From the NCBI GenBank assembly GCA_016744295.1, contig JADGEQ010000029.1:1-64000 (forward strand): a stretch of DNA of 64,000 bases, in the 5' to 3' direction. A model generated the notes under the pieces. That model searched no databases. It was not told the DNA's origin and was given only the letters and a program-made list of their open reading frames with translations. A program made the translations under genes and the position numbers. Each line of letters begins with the position of its first letter. The first letter of the stretch is position 1. This document shows positions 50,149 through 59,383 of this stretch, one piece after another. The stretch is from Desulfobacteraceae bacterium. GTDB taxonomy: Bacteria > Desulfobacterota > Desulfobacteria > Desulfobacterales > Desulfobacteraceae.

Positions 50149-53034
50149 TTACAGGTTAAGGGTCTGATGGGTGATTTGTTTCGGATTGTCCGGATTTTGA
50201 GAATCAATTTCCATGAATTTTGACATGCCGATGTCATCGCCAAGGATGGTGGAAGCCATGGTTCCCATGATCTTAGTTCCCCGGTAAAGTTTTTTGTTGA
50301 CCTTGAGGATGGGAATGGGATCTTCTCGCTCAAGCCTTTTGGTGGCCCCTTCCTTTTCTTTTTGCAGGTCCGCAATCTCCTGATTCAGCGCCTCGATTTT
50401 TGTGTCGCAATCCTGGATCTTATTCATCACCCCATCCTGGGCTTCAAAAATTGTTTTAATGCGCTCATCTGCCTGTTCAATACTGGCTTCAATCTCTTTG
50501 AGCTCATTGACTAACTTTTGTTTTTCTTCTTTGCCTGATGCCTTGCCCATCATTTTTTCCAGAAACTCCATCTTTTTATTCAGCTTTTCCTGGGCAAAGG
50601 TCTGGTTGGCCACATCAACATGGAGCCCATTATAATTTTCGTCATGGGATCGTTTTGTATCGATGATCTCATCCAGTTTCCTTTGAAGGGTGTCGATTTT
50701 AGCCTCAAATTTTTCGGCAATCCATCGGATATGGTCATCAACCCCTGTTTTGATGGTGGAGGGTTCCGCCTTTTCCGTACCAATCTGTTTGACACTCAAT
50801 CCCATCCTGGCGCCAATATGGGAAGCGGTTATCCTGCCGGCCTCATTGGCCAGTGCCCCTGAGATGAGGATACGGGATCCCATGATTTCCCGGGTGATCA
50901 TCATATTCCCATGGGCAAATATTTTGACATTGTTGAGAAACTTTGCCTGGACATTTCCCTGGGTTTCAATATGGGAATTGACAATTCCGTTAGATACCTT
51001 AAGATCCCCCCGGATAAGGATGGTTGCCCCATTGATCTCATTTGCCGTCAGGTCATCACATTCCACCATAAATCCCTCTTTTACCATACCGGTCACCAAC
51101 ACATTTCCCTTAAAGTTTATGTTTCCTGTTTTAAAGTCCACATCCCCCTTAACAATGAATTGTTCCAGAACGCTGATGATGCCCTTGGCATCCATACTGG
51201 GTTGCCCCTGGATGGTGGCGGTCAGTTGCAGTTCATCTTCGGAAAATTTCACCCCTTCTCCTCCCAACAGGGGGATGTCCTCCACCTCTCCCACCAGAAG
51301 GGTTTCACCAAAAATATCTATGCCGGGTCTGGGATGTTCCATGTTTTTTTTTTCTGCCAGGAGCTGGCCTTTTTTCACAAAGGGTGAATCCCCCCTGGCG
51401 GAAAAATCAATGGAACCATCTTCCCGGATCACCCCTGCGGCATCATGCTCGGTATTGAAATGGTAAATAATTCGGGCAGGGTTGCCCACACTGGCGGGCA
51501 CCCCCCTGGCCACCACAAATTTTTCATGGGGATCGGTACAAGTTTGAACAAAGTTTCGAATCTCACTGTCGGGTAAAATTCCGTTTTTGATGCCCCGTTT
51601 CTTGACCATCTGCTTGATGGGGGTGATATCTGTTGTCCCCTGTACTGTTTTGGGAACCCGTATCCAGGCTTCCACCCGGTCTTGGGACACCTGGAGATCC
51701 ACAAAGGCGCCAAATTCCGAAGAAAAGGCAGCACCCGGGTCCATGGTTTTCTTTTTTCCCCCGGATCTGTCCTGCCCAGCCATGATCTCATCCCTCAACT
51801 CCGATGCGATAACCTCCGATTCCACCAGAATATCGCCGATGAGCATGGAAACCCCACTGTCTTCAAAATAGTTTAATTGTTTGCGGAGGGCCCTGTCCAC
51901 ATCCTTTTTGCTGGCAACCTCACGGTCCATGAGCATTTTTCCAAACTCCCTGTCCAGCAACCGGGTTTCGATGAGCGCCATTTTGGCAAATAGCCGGCTT
52001 AGGTCTTTTCTCTGGAGAAACCCTTGGGAAATAAGCACCTTGTCGATGGTCAGACCGGTTGATTGTTCCGCTTCTTTCTCCTCCAGCTCATCCTGGGCCT
52101 TTTCAAATTCACCCCTGGTAATACATCCGTCATTAAAGGCCAGGGTGCCAAAATCAGGCAACTCTTTATAATCATCAATGAGAATGCCCGCAGTGGGTTC
52201 GGATCCAATGCCGAACAAGGTGGGCTCAACTGCCTGGACCACATTTTCAATAATCTGGTCTATGATCTCGAAGGTATCGTCTTCAAGGTTGTCAATATTG
52301 GCGGGCATGCCCGCCGGAGAAAAAGGGATCTTGCTTCTTTGGGCGATTTCCCCAAGGGTGGCCACAACTTCCGTCCTGGAAATAGAGAAAGCTTCTGCCA
52401 GGTTTTTCTGGTTCATGGTGATGGTCCGGGAAAGCAATTCATCCAGCCCAAGAAACACCTCTTTGTATTCCGCCTGTTCCTTATCCTCGGCCAGGGTCTG
52501 GGTCAAAGAATCCACTTGTTTTTTTTTGGTTTCAAGCTGTGCCGTGAAATCTTTTAGCTTTTTTTTCATGCCGGCAGCAATGTCGAATAGCTTGGCATTC
52601 TGGTGACGGGTAAGATTGAACAATCGTTTTCTTTCCTGAAATTGCTTATAAATATCCAGCTCCCCCAGGATTTTGAGCAACAAATCGTCATTGTTCCATG
52701 GTTTTGAAATATATTGGTGGATTTCTCCTTTGTTGACCGCATCCACAATGGCCTCAAAATTGGAATATCCTGTCATCAGCATCCGCCTCGATTCAGGGCT
52801 GAGCAATATGCTTTTTTCCAAAAATTCGCTACCGGAAATACCCGGCATCCGCTGGTCCGACATGATCAGAAAAAAATGATTCCGGGTATCTTCCAGCAAC
52901 TTTATGCCCTGTTCTGCACTCAGGGCAGAGATCACCTTGTCAAATCCTTTCCGCTTTAACACCCGTCTCATGTTTTTTACGATGGGTTCGTCGTCATCCA
53001 CCACCAGAATCGCATATTCATCTGTGTTCGGCAT
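50149..53034 (-). CDS. REC-FapA protein with MshEN-like middle region
   Basis: A 961-residue protein. An intact receiver (ILVVDDDEPIVKNMRRVL; Asp in LIMSDQRMPGISG; Lys in YISKPWNN) is followed by a coiled coil. A middle region (about 300-450) of short repeats (FGTLAFNDGCITRGEFEKA; IDKVLISQGFLQRKDLSRL; IGDILVESEVIASELRDEI) resembles the N-terminal domains of type II secretion/MshE ATPases, some of which bind cyclic di-GMP. The C-terminal half is FapA/DUF342 beta-helix plus coiled coil. GGGGAG and 5-base spacing fix ATG 53034. It starts one base after the REC-coiled-coil gene. Function unknown; a signal-controlled scaffold is an inference. Confidence 0.85.
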   Translation of the reverse strand: MPNTDEYAILVVDDDEPIVKNMRRVLKRKGFDKVISALSAEQGIKLLEDTRNHFFLIMSDQRMPGISGSEFLEKSILLSPESRRMLMTGYSNFEAIVDAVNKGEIHQYISKPWNNDDLLLKILGELDIYKQFQERKRLFNLTRHQNAKLFDIAAGMKKKLKDFTAQLETKKKQVDSLTQTLAEDKEQAEYKEVFLGLDELLSRTITMNQKNLAEAFSISRTEVVATLGEIAQRSKIPFSPAGMPANIDNLEDDTFEIIDQIIENVVQAVEPTLFGIGSEPTAGILIDDYKELPDFGTLAFNDGCITRGEFEKAQDELEEKEAEQSTGLTIDKVLISQGFLQRKDLSRLFAKMALIETRLLDREFGKMLMDREVASKKDVDRALRKQLNYFEDSGVSMLIGDILVESEVIASELRDEIMAGQDRSGGKKKTMDPGAAFSSEFGAFVDLQVSQDRVEAWIRVPKTVQGTTDITPIKQMVKKRGIKNGILPDSEIRNFVQTCTDPHEKFVVARGVPASVGNPARIIYHFNTEHDAAGVIREDGSIDFSARGDSPFVKKGQLLAEKKNMEHPRPGIDIFGETLLVGEVEDIPLLGGEGVKFSEDELQLTATIQGQPSMDAKGIISVLEQFIVKGDVDFKTGNINFKGNVLVTGMVKEGFMVECDDLTANEINGATILIRGDLKVSNGIVNSHIETQGNVQAKFLNNVKIFAHGNMMITREIMGSRILISGALANEAGRITASHIGARMGLSVKQIGTEKAEPSTIKTGVDDHIRWIAEKFEAKIDTLQRKLDEIIDTKRSHDENYNGLHVDVANQTFAQEKLNKKMEFLEKMMGKASGKEEKQKLVNELKEIEASIEQADERIKTIFEAQDGVMNKIQDCDTKIEALNQEIADLQKEKEGATKRLEREDPIPILKVNKKLYRGTKIMGTMASTILGDDIGMSKFMEIDSQNPDNPKQITHQTLNL

Positions 53035-53035
53035 C

Positions 53036-53761
53036 TTATCTCCCCGGGATGTTATCGGGCATTTCAAATCCGTTTCTGGTTGCAATATCCTGGAATTGTT
53101 CAAACAGCTCTGCCATTATGGCAGCATAGAGTGTGTTGAGTTTTTCCTTTTCCAAAAGATTGTTTTCCTTGAGCAAGGCTTCTATTTCATTGATATAGTT
53201 CCGATTTTCAAATCCGATTTCCAGTCGCTTTTTGAGTTGTTCTACTTCCTTGTCCCGTTGAATAATGGCTCGCTGATGGACGACGGAACTTTTTTTCAAA
53301 TCTGTATTCAAGGCGAATAATTTCGCATTCTGGGCCTTGGCAAGCTTGAAGAGCCTTTCATTCTCAATGATCAATTCATACTGTTCCAAGCCCGCCTTTA
53401 TGGTTTCAATACAGGCATCCTTGTTCCAGGGCTTGGTCATATACCGGTGAATGGACCCTTTGTTCACCGCCTTGGTAACGGCATCCACATCGGCATAGCC
53501 CGTAAGGAGAAAACGGATGGTATTTGGGGTTATTTTTTTTGCTTTTTCCAGAAATTCATCACCTTCCATCCCCGGCATCCGCTGATCTGAAATAATGAGG
53601 GAAAAGGGGGTTGCCGCAGATCTTATCCGGTCAAGGCCTGCCTGTCCGGAGTCCATGTACACATATCTAGCGCCGATCTGTTTCATTAATCTGCCAAGTG
53701 CTTTTCCAACTTGTTCTTCATCATCGACGATTAATATGGTGTGATCAAATTTACCTGCCAT
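53036..53761 (-). CDS. REC response regulator with coiled-coil C terminus
   Basis: A 241-residue protein. The receiver is intact (ILIVDDEEQVGKALGRL; Asp in LIISDQRMPGMEGDEFL; Lys in YMTKPWNKD). A C-terminal coiled coil of about 110 residues follows (FKLAKAQNAKLFALNTDLK), very like the linker of the REC-FapA protein next to it. There is no output enzyme or DNA-binding domain, so it may act by pairing with the FapA protein. GGAGG fixes ATG 53761. First gene of a three-gene leftward operon. The promoter is not clear. Confidence 0.9.
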   Translation of the reverse strand: MAGKFDHTILIVDDEEQVGKALGRLMKQIGARYVYMDSGQAGLDRIRSAATPFSLIISDQRMPGMEGDEFLEKAKKITPNTIRFLLTGYADVDAVTKAVNKGSIHRYMTKPWNKDACIETIKAGLEQYELIIENERLFKLAKAQNAKLFALNTDLKKSSVVHQRAIIQRDKEVEQLKKRLEIGFENRNYINEIEALLKENNLLEKEKLNTLYAAIMAELFEQFQDIATRNGFEMPDNIPGR

Positions 53762-53985
53762 CAAACCTCCATCTGACGCCATGAACCACAACGGTCAGCA
53801 TCTCTTAGGTAGTCTTAGATTCAGTATAAAATTGTTCTGTCGCCTATATTGGCCTACCATGGGAGTTTAAGGCCTGGGCAACCGCTACTTTTTGTTTGTT
53901 CGCGCTCGGAATAAATTTTACTCGGTAATGTTTTTTTTCTCAAGTGTTTTTTCCGATCATTTGTTGTTCCGACTTAAAATAAAGA

Positions 53986-54014
53986 TTGAAATTCCCCCAG
54001 GAATTACATATGTT
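53986..54014 (+). promoter_or_regulatory. Promoter with internal palindrome before the HTH-cpYpsA gene
   Basis: TTGAAA (53986-53991) and TATGTT (54009-54014) are 17 bases apart. AATTCC-CCCA-GGAATT (53990-54005) is a perfect palindrome lying in the spacer and could bind the HTH protein encoded 82 bases downstream. The remaining gap (53762-54095) has no gene. Confidence 0.5.
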
Positions 54015-54095
54015 TAAAGGCGTAAATTCCAAACGAGTCTTTCTTCAACAGACCATGGGTGTCACCACACTTAAGTGCCAAGTTAAGGATATACA

Positions 54096-54845
54096 ATGAA
54101 GTCGATCCCTCAGATAGCTCAAGAGCTGGATATTTCTTCAACCACCATCAGGGAATATCTAAAACAGTTTAACAAATTTTTTGCAGATCCGGTAGAGCAT
54201 GAAGGGGTAAAAGAATATCCGGATGAAACCCTTGATCTGGCCCGACGGATTCACGAATATTACCAAACAACGGAAATGACAAAAGAAGAAATTCGGATCA
54301 AGCTTGGCGGCATTCAGGATTCCGAGGATAACCCGCCTGCCGCCATGGCCATTGCATCCCCCATGGACACAGCACAAGTTTCACTTCTGGGAGAAAAGCT
54401 GGATCATTTGATATCAGTGATTGAAAACCTGACAAACGCTCTTACCGGTTCAGGTGGCAAATTATTTCCCACTGTTAAAAAAAAAATCGGCAGCAATGAA
54501 AAACTCAACGAGATAAAAGCCCAGATAACGGATATCATCGAAATGAGCAAGGGCAATGATAGTGAAAATCTTGAGGAAAACGTGCTGGCGGCAGACGGAT
54601 CGATTATTTTTTCCTATGGAAGGCTTTCCCCCAATGCAGCAGATACCCTGAATTTCGCAAAGGCCCATAAAAAACCGTGGCTCCACATTGACCTTGAAAC
54701 GGAAAAAAATCCCTCCCCCATTCTCCGTAAATGGCTGAATCAATTTCAGGTAAAAGTGCTGAATGTGGCGGGTAAAAGTGCCAGCAAGGTGCCGGGGCTG
54801 CAAAAATCGGTAAATGATATTATCTCCCTTGTTCTCAAGGAATAA
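54096..54845 (+). CDS. HTH protein fused to a cpYpsA (putative molybdenum carrier) domain
   Basis: A 249-residue protein. The N terminus is a MerR-like helix-turn-helix (IPQIAQELDISSTTIREYLK, residues about 4-23, then EYPDETLDLARRIHEYY). A linker of about 75 residues is partly coiled coil. The C-terminal about 85 residues (LAADGSIIFSYGRLSPNAAD; KKPWLHIDLE; VKVLNVAGKSASKVPG) match the circularly permuted YpsA / putative molybdenum carrier fold, which is predicted to bind nucleotides. AAGGA precedes the ATG. It probably controls its own promoter through the palindrome there. It is followed after 17 bases by a membrane protein gene. A ligand-sensing regulator is my inference. Confidence 0.78.
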   Translation: MKSIPQIAQELDISSTTIREYLKQFNKFFADPVEHEGVKEYPDETLDLARRIHEYYQTTEMTKEEIRIKLGGIQDSEDNPPAAMAIASPMDTAQVSLLGEKLDHLISVIENLTNALTGSGGKLFPTVKKKIGSNEKLNEIKAQITDIIEMSKGNDSENLEENVLAADGSIIFSYGRLSPNAADTLNFAKAHKKPWLHIDLETEKNPSPILRKWLNQFQVKVLNVAGKSASKVPGLQKSVNDIISLVLKE

Positions 54846-54862
54846 TTTATAATAACAGGTGA

Positions 54863-55699
54863 ATGAAATTGGGATATATTTATATTTCCTATTGTGTACT
54901 CTTATCCTTGCTGACAATGGCAGCCTGTTTCAGGCTCAAACAACCAAAATGGTGGGCAGCGGTGATCTTGTTATTGCCCGTTGCGATCCCTTTTTTTATC
55001 CGTAAATCAAAAAAAAACACTGGCACTATTTGGATGGCAGCCTTTTTTATCTCCTTTTTTGCCGTGGCAGGCACAGAATATTTTCTCTATACCTCAAACC
55101 AGAAAAAAGAGAACCGCCCCCCACCCATTGTCCGGGAAATGATCCGGCTTAATAAGGGGGTGAAAACCTCCACCATTGAATTGTACAATGCATCGGCAAA
55201 ACTCCAAAGCCTGACCATGGCCCAGTCAAGGATTACAGACCTTAAAACAGCCCTTGATCTCATTAAAGAGGTCCGGCAGCTGATCAAAAAAAATCAGGCA
55301 GCCATTGACGTTCTTAACGCTTATATTCAGAAACATGACAATTATATAAAACGAAAGAATCTGTCCTGGGCATTTTTGATCCACGAATTCTATACCGATC
55401 AGACTGTGACAAGTCACCGTCATTCCCGGAAAAATTATCTTTCGGCCTTTGAAGGCATGCTGCAATACACCCACGACAATTTTGATAACATAATGGAACT
55501 GCAGAGTTCCCAGCACATGGCAAACTACGACGCGTATTATATGCGGTACCGGACGGTGGCCGACAACCACAACCGTACAAATAGAAAGAGGATCGGTTTC
55601 CAAAAAGGATTTATTCAAAAAAATCCTTTGGTCAAACCGTTTCTGCCCGGGGCGCACCAACTGGGAGCCTTTAAATTCTGGGATAAGTTTTCATTTTAA
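54863..55699 (+). CDS. Membrane protein of unknown function
   Basis: A 278-residue protein. Three hydrophobic helices (about 5-22, 30-46, 56-75) are followed by a charged, mostly helical cytoplasmic or periplasmic part (KKENRPPPIVREMIRLNKGV onward) of about 195 residues. I recognise no family. It lies 17 bases after the HTH-cpYpsA gene, so the two are co-transcribed. The ribosome site is weak. It could be a membrane sensor or effector of the same system; there is no direct evidence. Confidence 0.65.
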   Translation: MKLGYIYISYCVLLSLLTMAACFRLKQPKWWAAVILLLPVAIPFFIRKSKKNTGTIWMAAFFISFFAVAGTEYFLYTSNQKKENRPPPIVREMIRLNKGVKTSTIELYNASAKLQSLTMAQSRITDLKTALDLIKEVRQLIKKNQAAIDVLNAYIQKHDNYIKRKNLSWAFLIHEFYTDQTVTSHRHSRKNYLSAFEGMLQYTHDNFDNIMELQSSQHMANYDAYYMRYRTVADNHNRTNRKRIGFQKGFIQKNPLVKPFLPGAHQLGAFKFWDKFSF

Positions 55700-55720
55700 C
55701 CCTTGTTTTCACCCTGGGAA

Positions 55721-56608
55721 TTATTTTCCCAAAAAAAAGTTACAGGCATCATGAATTATTATTTTGACTTCAGGGAACCATTTTGAAGAGGACTCAATCC
55801 ACAACCGCATCTTTTTGTGTGCACTGGGTTCAAAATAGCGGCCGATAATTTTACCGGGGCTTGTATTATTATTCAAGAAATCAGGAATATAACTATTGAT
55901 GATTCCATCAGCCGTATTGACAATAATGTCCTCTTCAAAGGTAGATGACCCAACCTTGATTCCATGATGGGCGTAAATGGTGTTGGTCAGATGGGTTGGA
56001 AGCTTCCATTTTTTTGCCAAAAAATAGCCTATCTCATTGTGGAATACAGGAATTACAGCTCTTTCAGCATCCCGATAAATAAGTTTCTCGGTTCTTGCCA
56101 ATTCATACACCCTTTTAAACTCATCCATGAAATAATAGGCCGTCAAAAGCTTGCCCATATCATGAAGAAGACCTCCAACAAAACATTTTTCAGGATCTGC
56201 GTTGTTTGATCTGTCAGAGAGGTGTTTACTTAAAACCGCCACACCAATGGAATGTTTCCAGAATGCTTCAATTTTAAATTGATCACAACACTGATCTTTG
56301 GTGATATTATTTAAGGCTTTAAAGGTTGAGAGTGAAACAATGATATTGCGAATGGCATCAAACCCAAGAACAATGGCGGCTTCCTTTACCGATGAGATTT
56401 CCTCTCTGAGTCCGAAAAATGGTGAGTTAACCAAAACAAGCATCTTGACAACAATAGCCTGGTCTTTTTCAATAACCTTGCTTAGGCTATCAATGGTGGT
56501 ATATGGATCATCCAGCATCTGGTTCACCTTCATGACAATAGCAGGCAAAGATGGAAGATCCCTGATCATATCAAATTTCTTTAAAAAATCTGCTTTTTTA
56601 TTTTCCAC
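55721..56608 (-). CDS. HDOD domain protein
   Basis: A 295-residue stand-alone HDOD protein (LPSLPAIVMKVNQMLDDPYT; LVNSPFFGLREEI; GLLHDMGKLLTAYYF; YAHHGIKV). It has no receiver. HDOD domains act as signalling adaptors in chemotaxis, motility and cell-cycle circuits. The start is taken as GTG 56608; an ATG at 56569 is possible. It is next to a REC-kinase on the same strand (118 bases apart) and belongs to the same signalling island as the REC-HDOD gene at 42893. Confidence 0.87.
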   Translation of the reverse strand: MENKKADFLKKFDMIRDLPSLPAIVMKVNQMLDDPYTTIDSLSKVIEKDQAIVVKMLVLVNSPFFGLREEISSVKEAAIVLGFDAIRNIIVSLSTFKALNNITKDQCCDQFKIEAFWKHSIGVAVLSKHLSDRSNNADPEKCFVGGLLHDMGKLLTAYYFMDEFKRVYELARTEKLIYRDAERAVIPVFHNEIGYFLAKKWKLPTHLTNTIYAHHGIKVGSSTFEEDIIVNTADGIINSYIPDFLNNNTSPGKIIGRYFEPSAHKKMRLWIESSSKWFPEVKIIIHDACNFFLGK

Positions 56609-56726
56609 GGGAATAGACTCTGGTTAAATATTTATGTGAATTCCATATTTTTTTACGAATTGCAATCCTGGGTTCGTTATGACTTAATCTGCATTGGAAG
56701 AAGACTAACATGCGCAAAGATCTGAG

Positions 56727-57884
56727 TCAATTGAATGGAAATGATATGGTAAAGGTGGTACCGGAATCTGGTTCGGATTCAACTGTTATGGTGCCATGAT
56801 ATCCTTCCACCATGGCCTTTACACTGGCAAGTCCGAGTCCTGTTCCCTTTCCAATGGGTTTGGTGGTAAAATTTGGTAAAAAAATATGTTCCAATTTTTC
56901 TTTCGCAATTCCGCAGCCTGTATCTGAAAGCCAAATGAATATCTTATCTTCTCTAAAACGTGTTTTAACAAAAAACCGTTTATCATCTGTATCTTCCATT
57001 GCATCAATGGCATTTTTAATAATATTGTCAAATATCTGTTTTAGCTGAATCCTTTTCCCCATGAAGCAAGGAAGGGAGTCATCAAGATCAATCTCCTTTT
57101 GAATCTTATTTTTAAAAAGAAAATTAATATCATATAATTTAAATTCACTCTTAATCAAAGCATTCATATCAATGGATTCTTCATCCTGATTTTCAGAATC
57201 CCGCATGTGAATAAGAATGCTCGAAATGATCTGATCCATATCATCGGATGACTTTCTTGCAATATGGATATATTTTTTTATTTCATCCATGTTCGGCAAA
57301 GCTTGATTCGCCAGCAATTCGATTAGTTGCAAAGCACCGAGCATACCACTGAGGGGATTGTTCAGATTATGTACGATTTGTGACGTATATTTACCTATTT
57401 CAGCTGCATTTTGAATTTCAAACAATTCCTTTGTTTTTTTTGCTACCCGTGCCTCAAGTTCAGCTGTGTATTCTTGTAATTGATTGAGCAGATCTTTTTT
57501 CTCTTGTTTGAGATTATATAACTCAAAGGCCTGTTTTATAATATTGATCAGTTCAATATCATCCCAGGGTTTACTGATGTATCTTAGAATATTGCCGTCA
57601 TTTATGGCATTTAAAACTGTTTGGGATTCAGAATTACCCGACAGAACCAGCCTGATGATGTCGGGGTGGGTTTTCTTAACCGTTTTTAAAAGCTCAATAC
57701 CGTTCATCACAGGCATATTTAGATCAGAAAGCACCACATGAATCTTTCTATTTTTAATAATTTCAAGAGCTTCATTTCCGGATAAGGCAAAAAAACACTC
57801 AAAACCCATATTCCTTAAAAGCCTTTTTAAAGCCAATAGAATCATCTTTTGGTCATCGACGATCAATAATGCATTTGTTCCCAT
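56727..57884 (-). CDS. REC-histidine kinase
   Basis: A 385-residue cytoplasmic protein. An intact receiver (LLIVDDQKMILLALKRLL; Asp in VVLSDLNMPVMNG; Lys in YISKPWDD) is joined by a coiled coil to a kinase domain with phospho-His in SQIVHNLNNPLSGMLG and an ATP-binding domain (KQIFDNIIKNAIDAM; DTGCGIAKEKLEHIF; GTGLGLASVKAM). The build is the same as the protein at 46398, so both likely receive phosphate and pass it on. First gene of a leftward pair with HDOD. Confidence 0.93.
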   Translation of the reverse strand: MGTNALLIVDDQKMILLALKRLLRNMGFECFFALSGNEALEIIKNRKIHVVLSDLNMPVMNGIELLKTVKKTHPDIIRLVLSGNSESQTVLNAINDGNILRYISKPWDDIELINIIKQAFELYNLKQEKKDLLNQLQEYTAELEARVAKKTKELFEIQNAAEIGKYTSQIVHNLNNPLSGMLGALQLIELLANQALPNMDEIKKYIHIARKSSDDMDQIISSILIHMRDSENQDEESIDMNALIKSEFKLYDINFLFKNKIQKEIDLDDSLPCFMGKRIQLKQIFDNIIKNAIDAMEDTDDKRFFVKTRFREDKIFIWLSDTGCGIAKEKLEHIFLPNFTTKPIGKGTGLGLASVKAMVEGYHGTITVESEPDSGTTFTISFPFN

Positions 57885-58202
57885 AAATACCTTTTGAGAC
57901 CAGGTGGGTTGGGTTAGGCTTTTAAATATTCCAAAACGTTGCTGCCTGTATATTGACTATCCTTAACTTTAATAATTACAATACCCAGAGATAAAAGTCA
58001 AAATTCCTTTTCCCCAAAATCCGCTGTGTGATTTTAACTGACGACTCCAAACTTGGTTCAATCTTTTTAAACAACTAGTTCGCATTTGGTTAATTTTGAG
58101 GTTTTATTTTATTTGAGAATGGGATATCCTGTTTCTGTTAAAAAATGGATTTATGGAACCAGTTGGCATTCAACTATAAAAGAAAGAGGTGGAAAATAAA
58201 CG
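57885..58202. other. 318-base divergent gap between REC-kinase and FmdE-like genes
   Basis: A+T-rich sequence that must hold two divergent promoters. No consensus -35/-10 pair, palindrome or hairpin stands out. A ribosome site AGAGGTGG precedes the FmdE-like start. Confidence 0.4.
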
Positions 58203-58802
58203 ATGAATGACTTTGAAACCCTTTTGGCAGGATCTGTCAGGGAACATGGCCACCTTTGCCCGGGTCAGGTCATTGGCGTTCGCATGGCGCTGCTGGGACT
58301 GGAACTTATAGGACTGAAAAATACCAGGGGAACCAGTGAAATCAAAAAACTCATCGTATATGTGGAAATAGACCGATGCGCCACAGATGCCATCTCCTAC
58401 GTCACCGGCGTCAAGCTGGGCAGAAGATCTCTAAAATTCAAAGATTACGGCATTATGGCGGCAACCTTTGTCAACCTTTCCACCCAAAAGGCCTTTCGAA
58501 TTGTCTCAACAGAATCCTCAAGGGAAGCTTCCAAGGCCTATGCTCCCCAAGGGGAAAATCTCCATACCCGTCAACTTACGGCATATAAGATCATGCCCTT
58601 GTCAGAATTATTCAGGGTGCAGGAGGTAAGCGTTGATATTCCGGCGGCGGACATGCCCGGTCCCTCTGCATTTAAAATTGCCTGTGACAACTGCGGCATT
58701 GTCCTGAGAGATCAAAAAGAGGTCCGAAACCAGGGCAGAATTCTTTGCCATGCCTGCGCCGGCACGGCCTACTATAGGGAAAAAAAGCTGATCTCCCTTT
58801 AA
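58203..58802 (+). CDS. FmdE-family (formylmethanofuran dehydrogenase subunit E-like) protein
   Basis: A 199-residue protein with the FmdE core (HGHLCPGQVIGVRMALLG; DRCATDAISYVTGVKLGRR; FKDYGIMAATF) carrying conserved His/Cys residues for metal binding. The C-terminal part is a zinc-finger-like segment (CDNCGIVLRDQ; ILCHACAG). FmdE-like proteins without other Fmd subunits are common in anaerobes and often adjoin molybdenum or tungsten enzymes. Here it lies just upstream of the NapD/NapA cluster, so a role with the molybdoenzyme or its cofactor is plausible. It appears monocistronic. Confidence 0.85.
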   Translation: MNDFETLLAGSVREHGHLCPGQVIGVRMALLGLELIGLKNTRGTSEIKKLIVYVEIDRCATDAISYVTGVKLGRRSLKFKDYGIMAATFVNLSTQKAFRIVSTESSREASKAYAPQGENLHTRQLTAYKIMPLSELFRVQEVSVDIPAADMPGPSAFKIACDNCGIVLRDQKEVRNQGRILCHACAGTAYYREKKLISL

Positions 58803-59092
58803 ATAAACGCTGCAACACTAATTTCCTTCTCTTCTAGGATTTTTCCATTCTGTTTTTCTCCAGGGGTTGTAACAGTGAACTCCTAAAATCGTTACATGTT
58901 TTACATGGTTGTTTGTTCTGTAATTTCGATAACTTGCCCAGACTATGGACAATTTCAATTGACACAGCCCTGACCATGTGAGCTTAGTAAAGAATACTAT
59001 TTTGTGGTATCCTGCCCGGTGCTTCCCGTCGGGAATTCGAGCGGACAAGAAGAACGATATGTTACACCTAACCTTAAGACTAAGGAGTGACA
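58803..59092. other. Gap upstream of the nap-like operon
   Basis: The 290 bases between the FmdE-like gene and napD hold a -35-like TTGACA at about 58957 but no matching -10 box. A short CCCG/CGGG hairpin lies near 59012-59032. No gene is supported. Confidence 0.35.
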
Positions 59093-59317
59093 ATGCCGAT
59101 TTTCAGTTATCTGGTCTATCCTGAACAAGACAAAAAACAACAATTGATTACGGATCTCACCCGTGAACCCTTCTGTGAAATAAAGGTTGCTGAAAACCAA
59201 GAGGTGCTGATTCTGATCACAGACACCCCGGATGAGGAAACCAACAAATCCCTCCAGGACAGGATACAAAATCTGGATTCTTTGCAGTCCCTTTCCATGA
59301 CATTCGGCCATAAATAA
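59093..59317 (+). CDS. napD: NapD-like maturation chaperone
   Basis: A 74-residue protein of the NapD type (MPIFSYLVYPEQDKKQQLI; VAENQEVLILITDTPDEE; LQSLSMTFGH). NapD binds the Tat signal peptide of NapA and holds it back until the molybdenum cofactor is inserted. AAGGAG with 5-base spacing fixes ATG 59093. It is 66 bases upstream of napA, whose product begins with a twin-arginine signal, as expected. First gene of the operon. Confidence 0.85.
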   Translation: MPIFSYLVYPEQDKKQQLITDLTREPFCEIKVAENQEVLILITDTPDEETNKSLQDRIQNLDSLQSLSMTFGHK

Positions 59318-59383
59318 TGCTTGGTTACTAAAGATACAGCCAATTTTATATAATCCTTCCACTCTAAAAAAGGAGTTTGGTCC

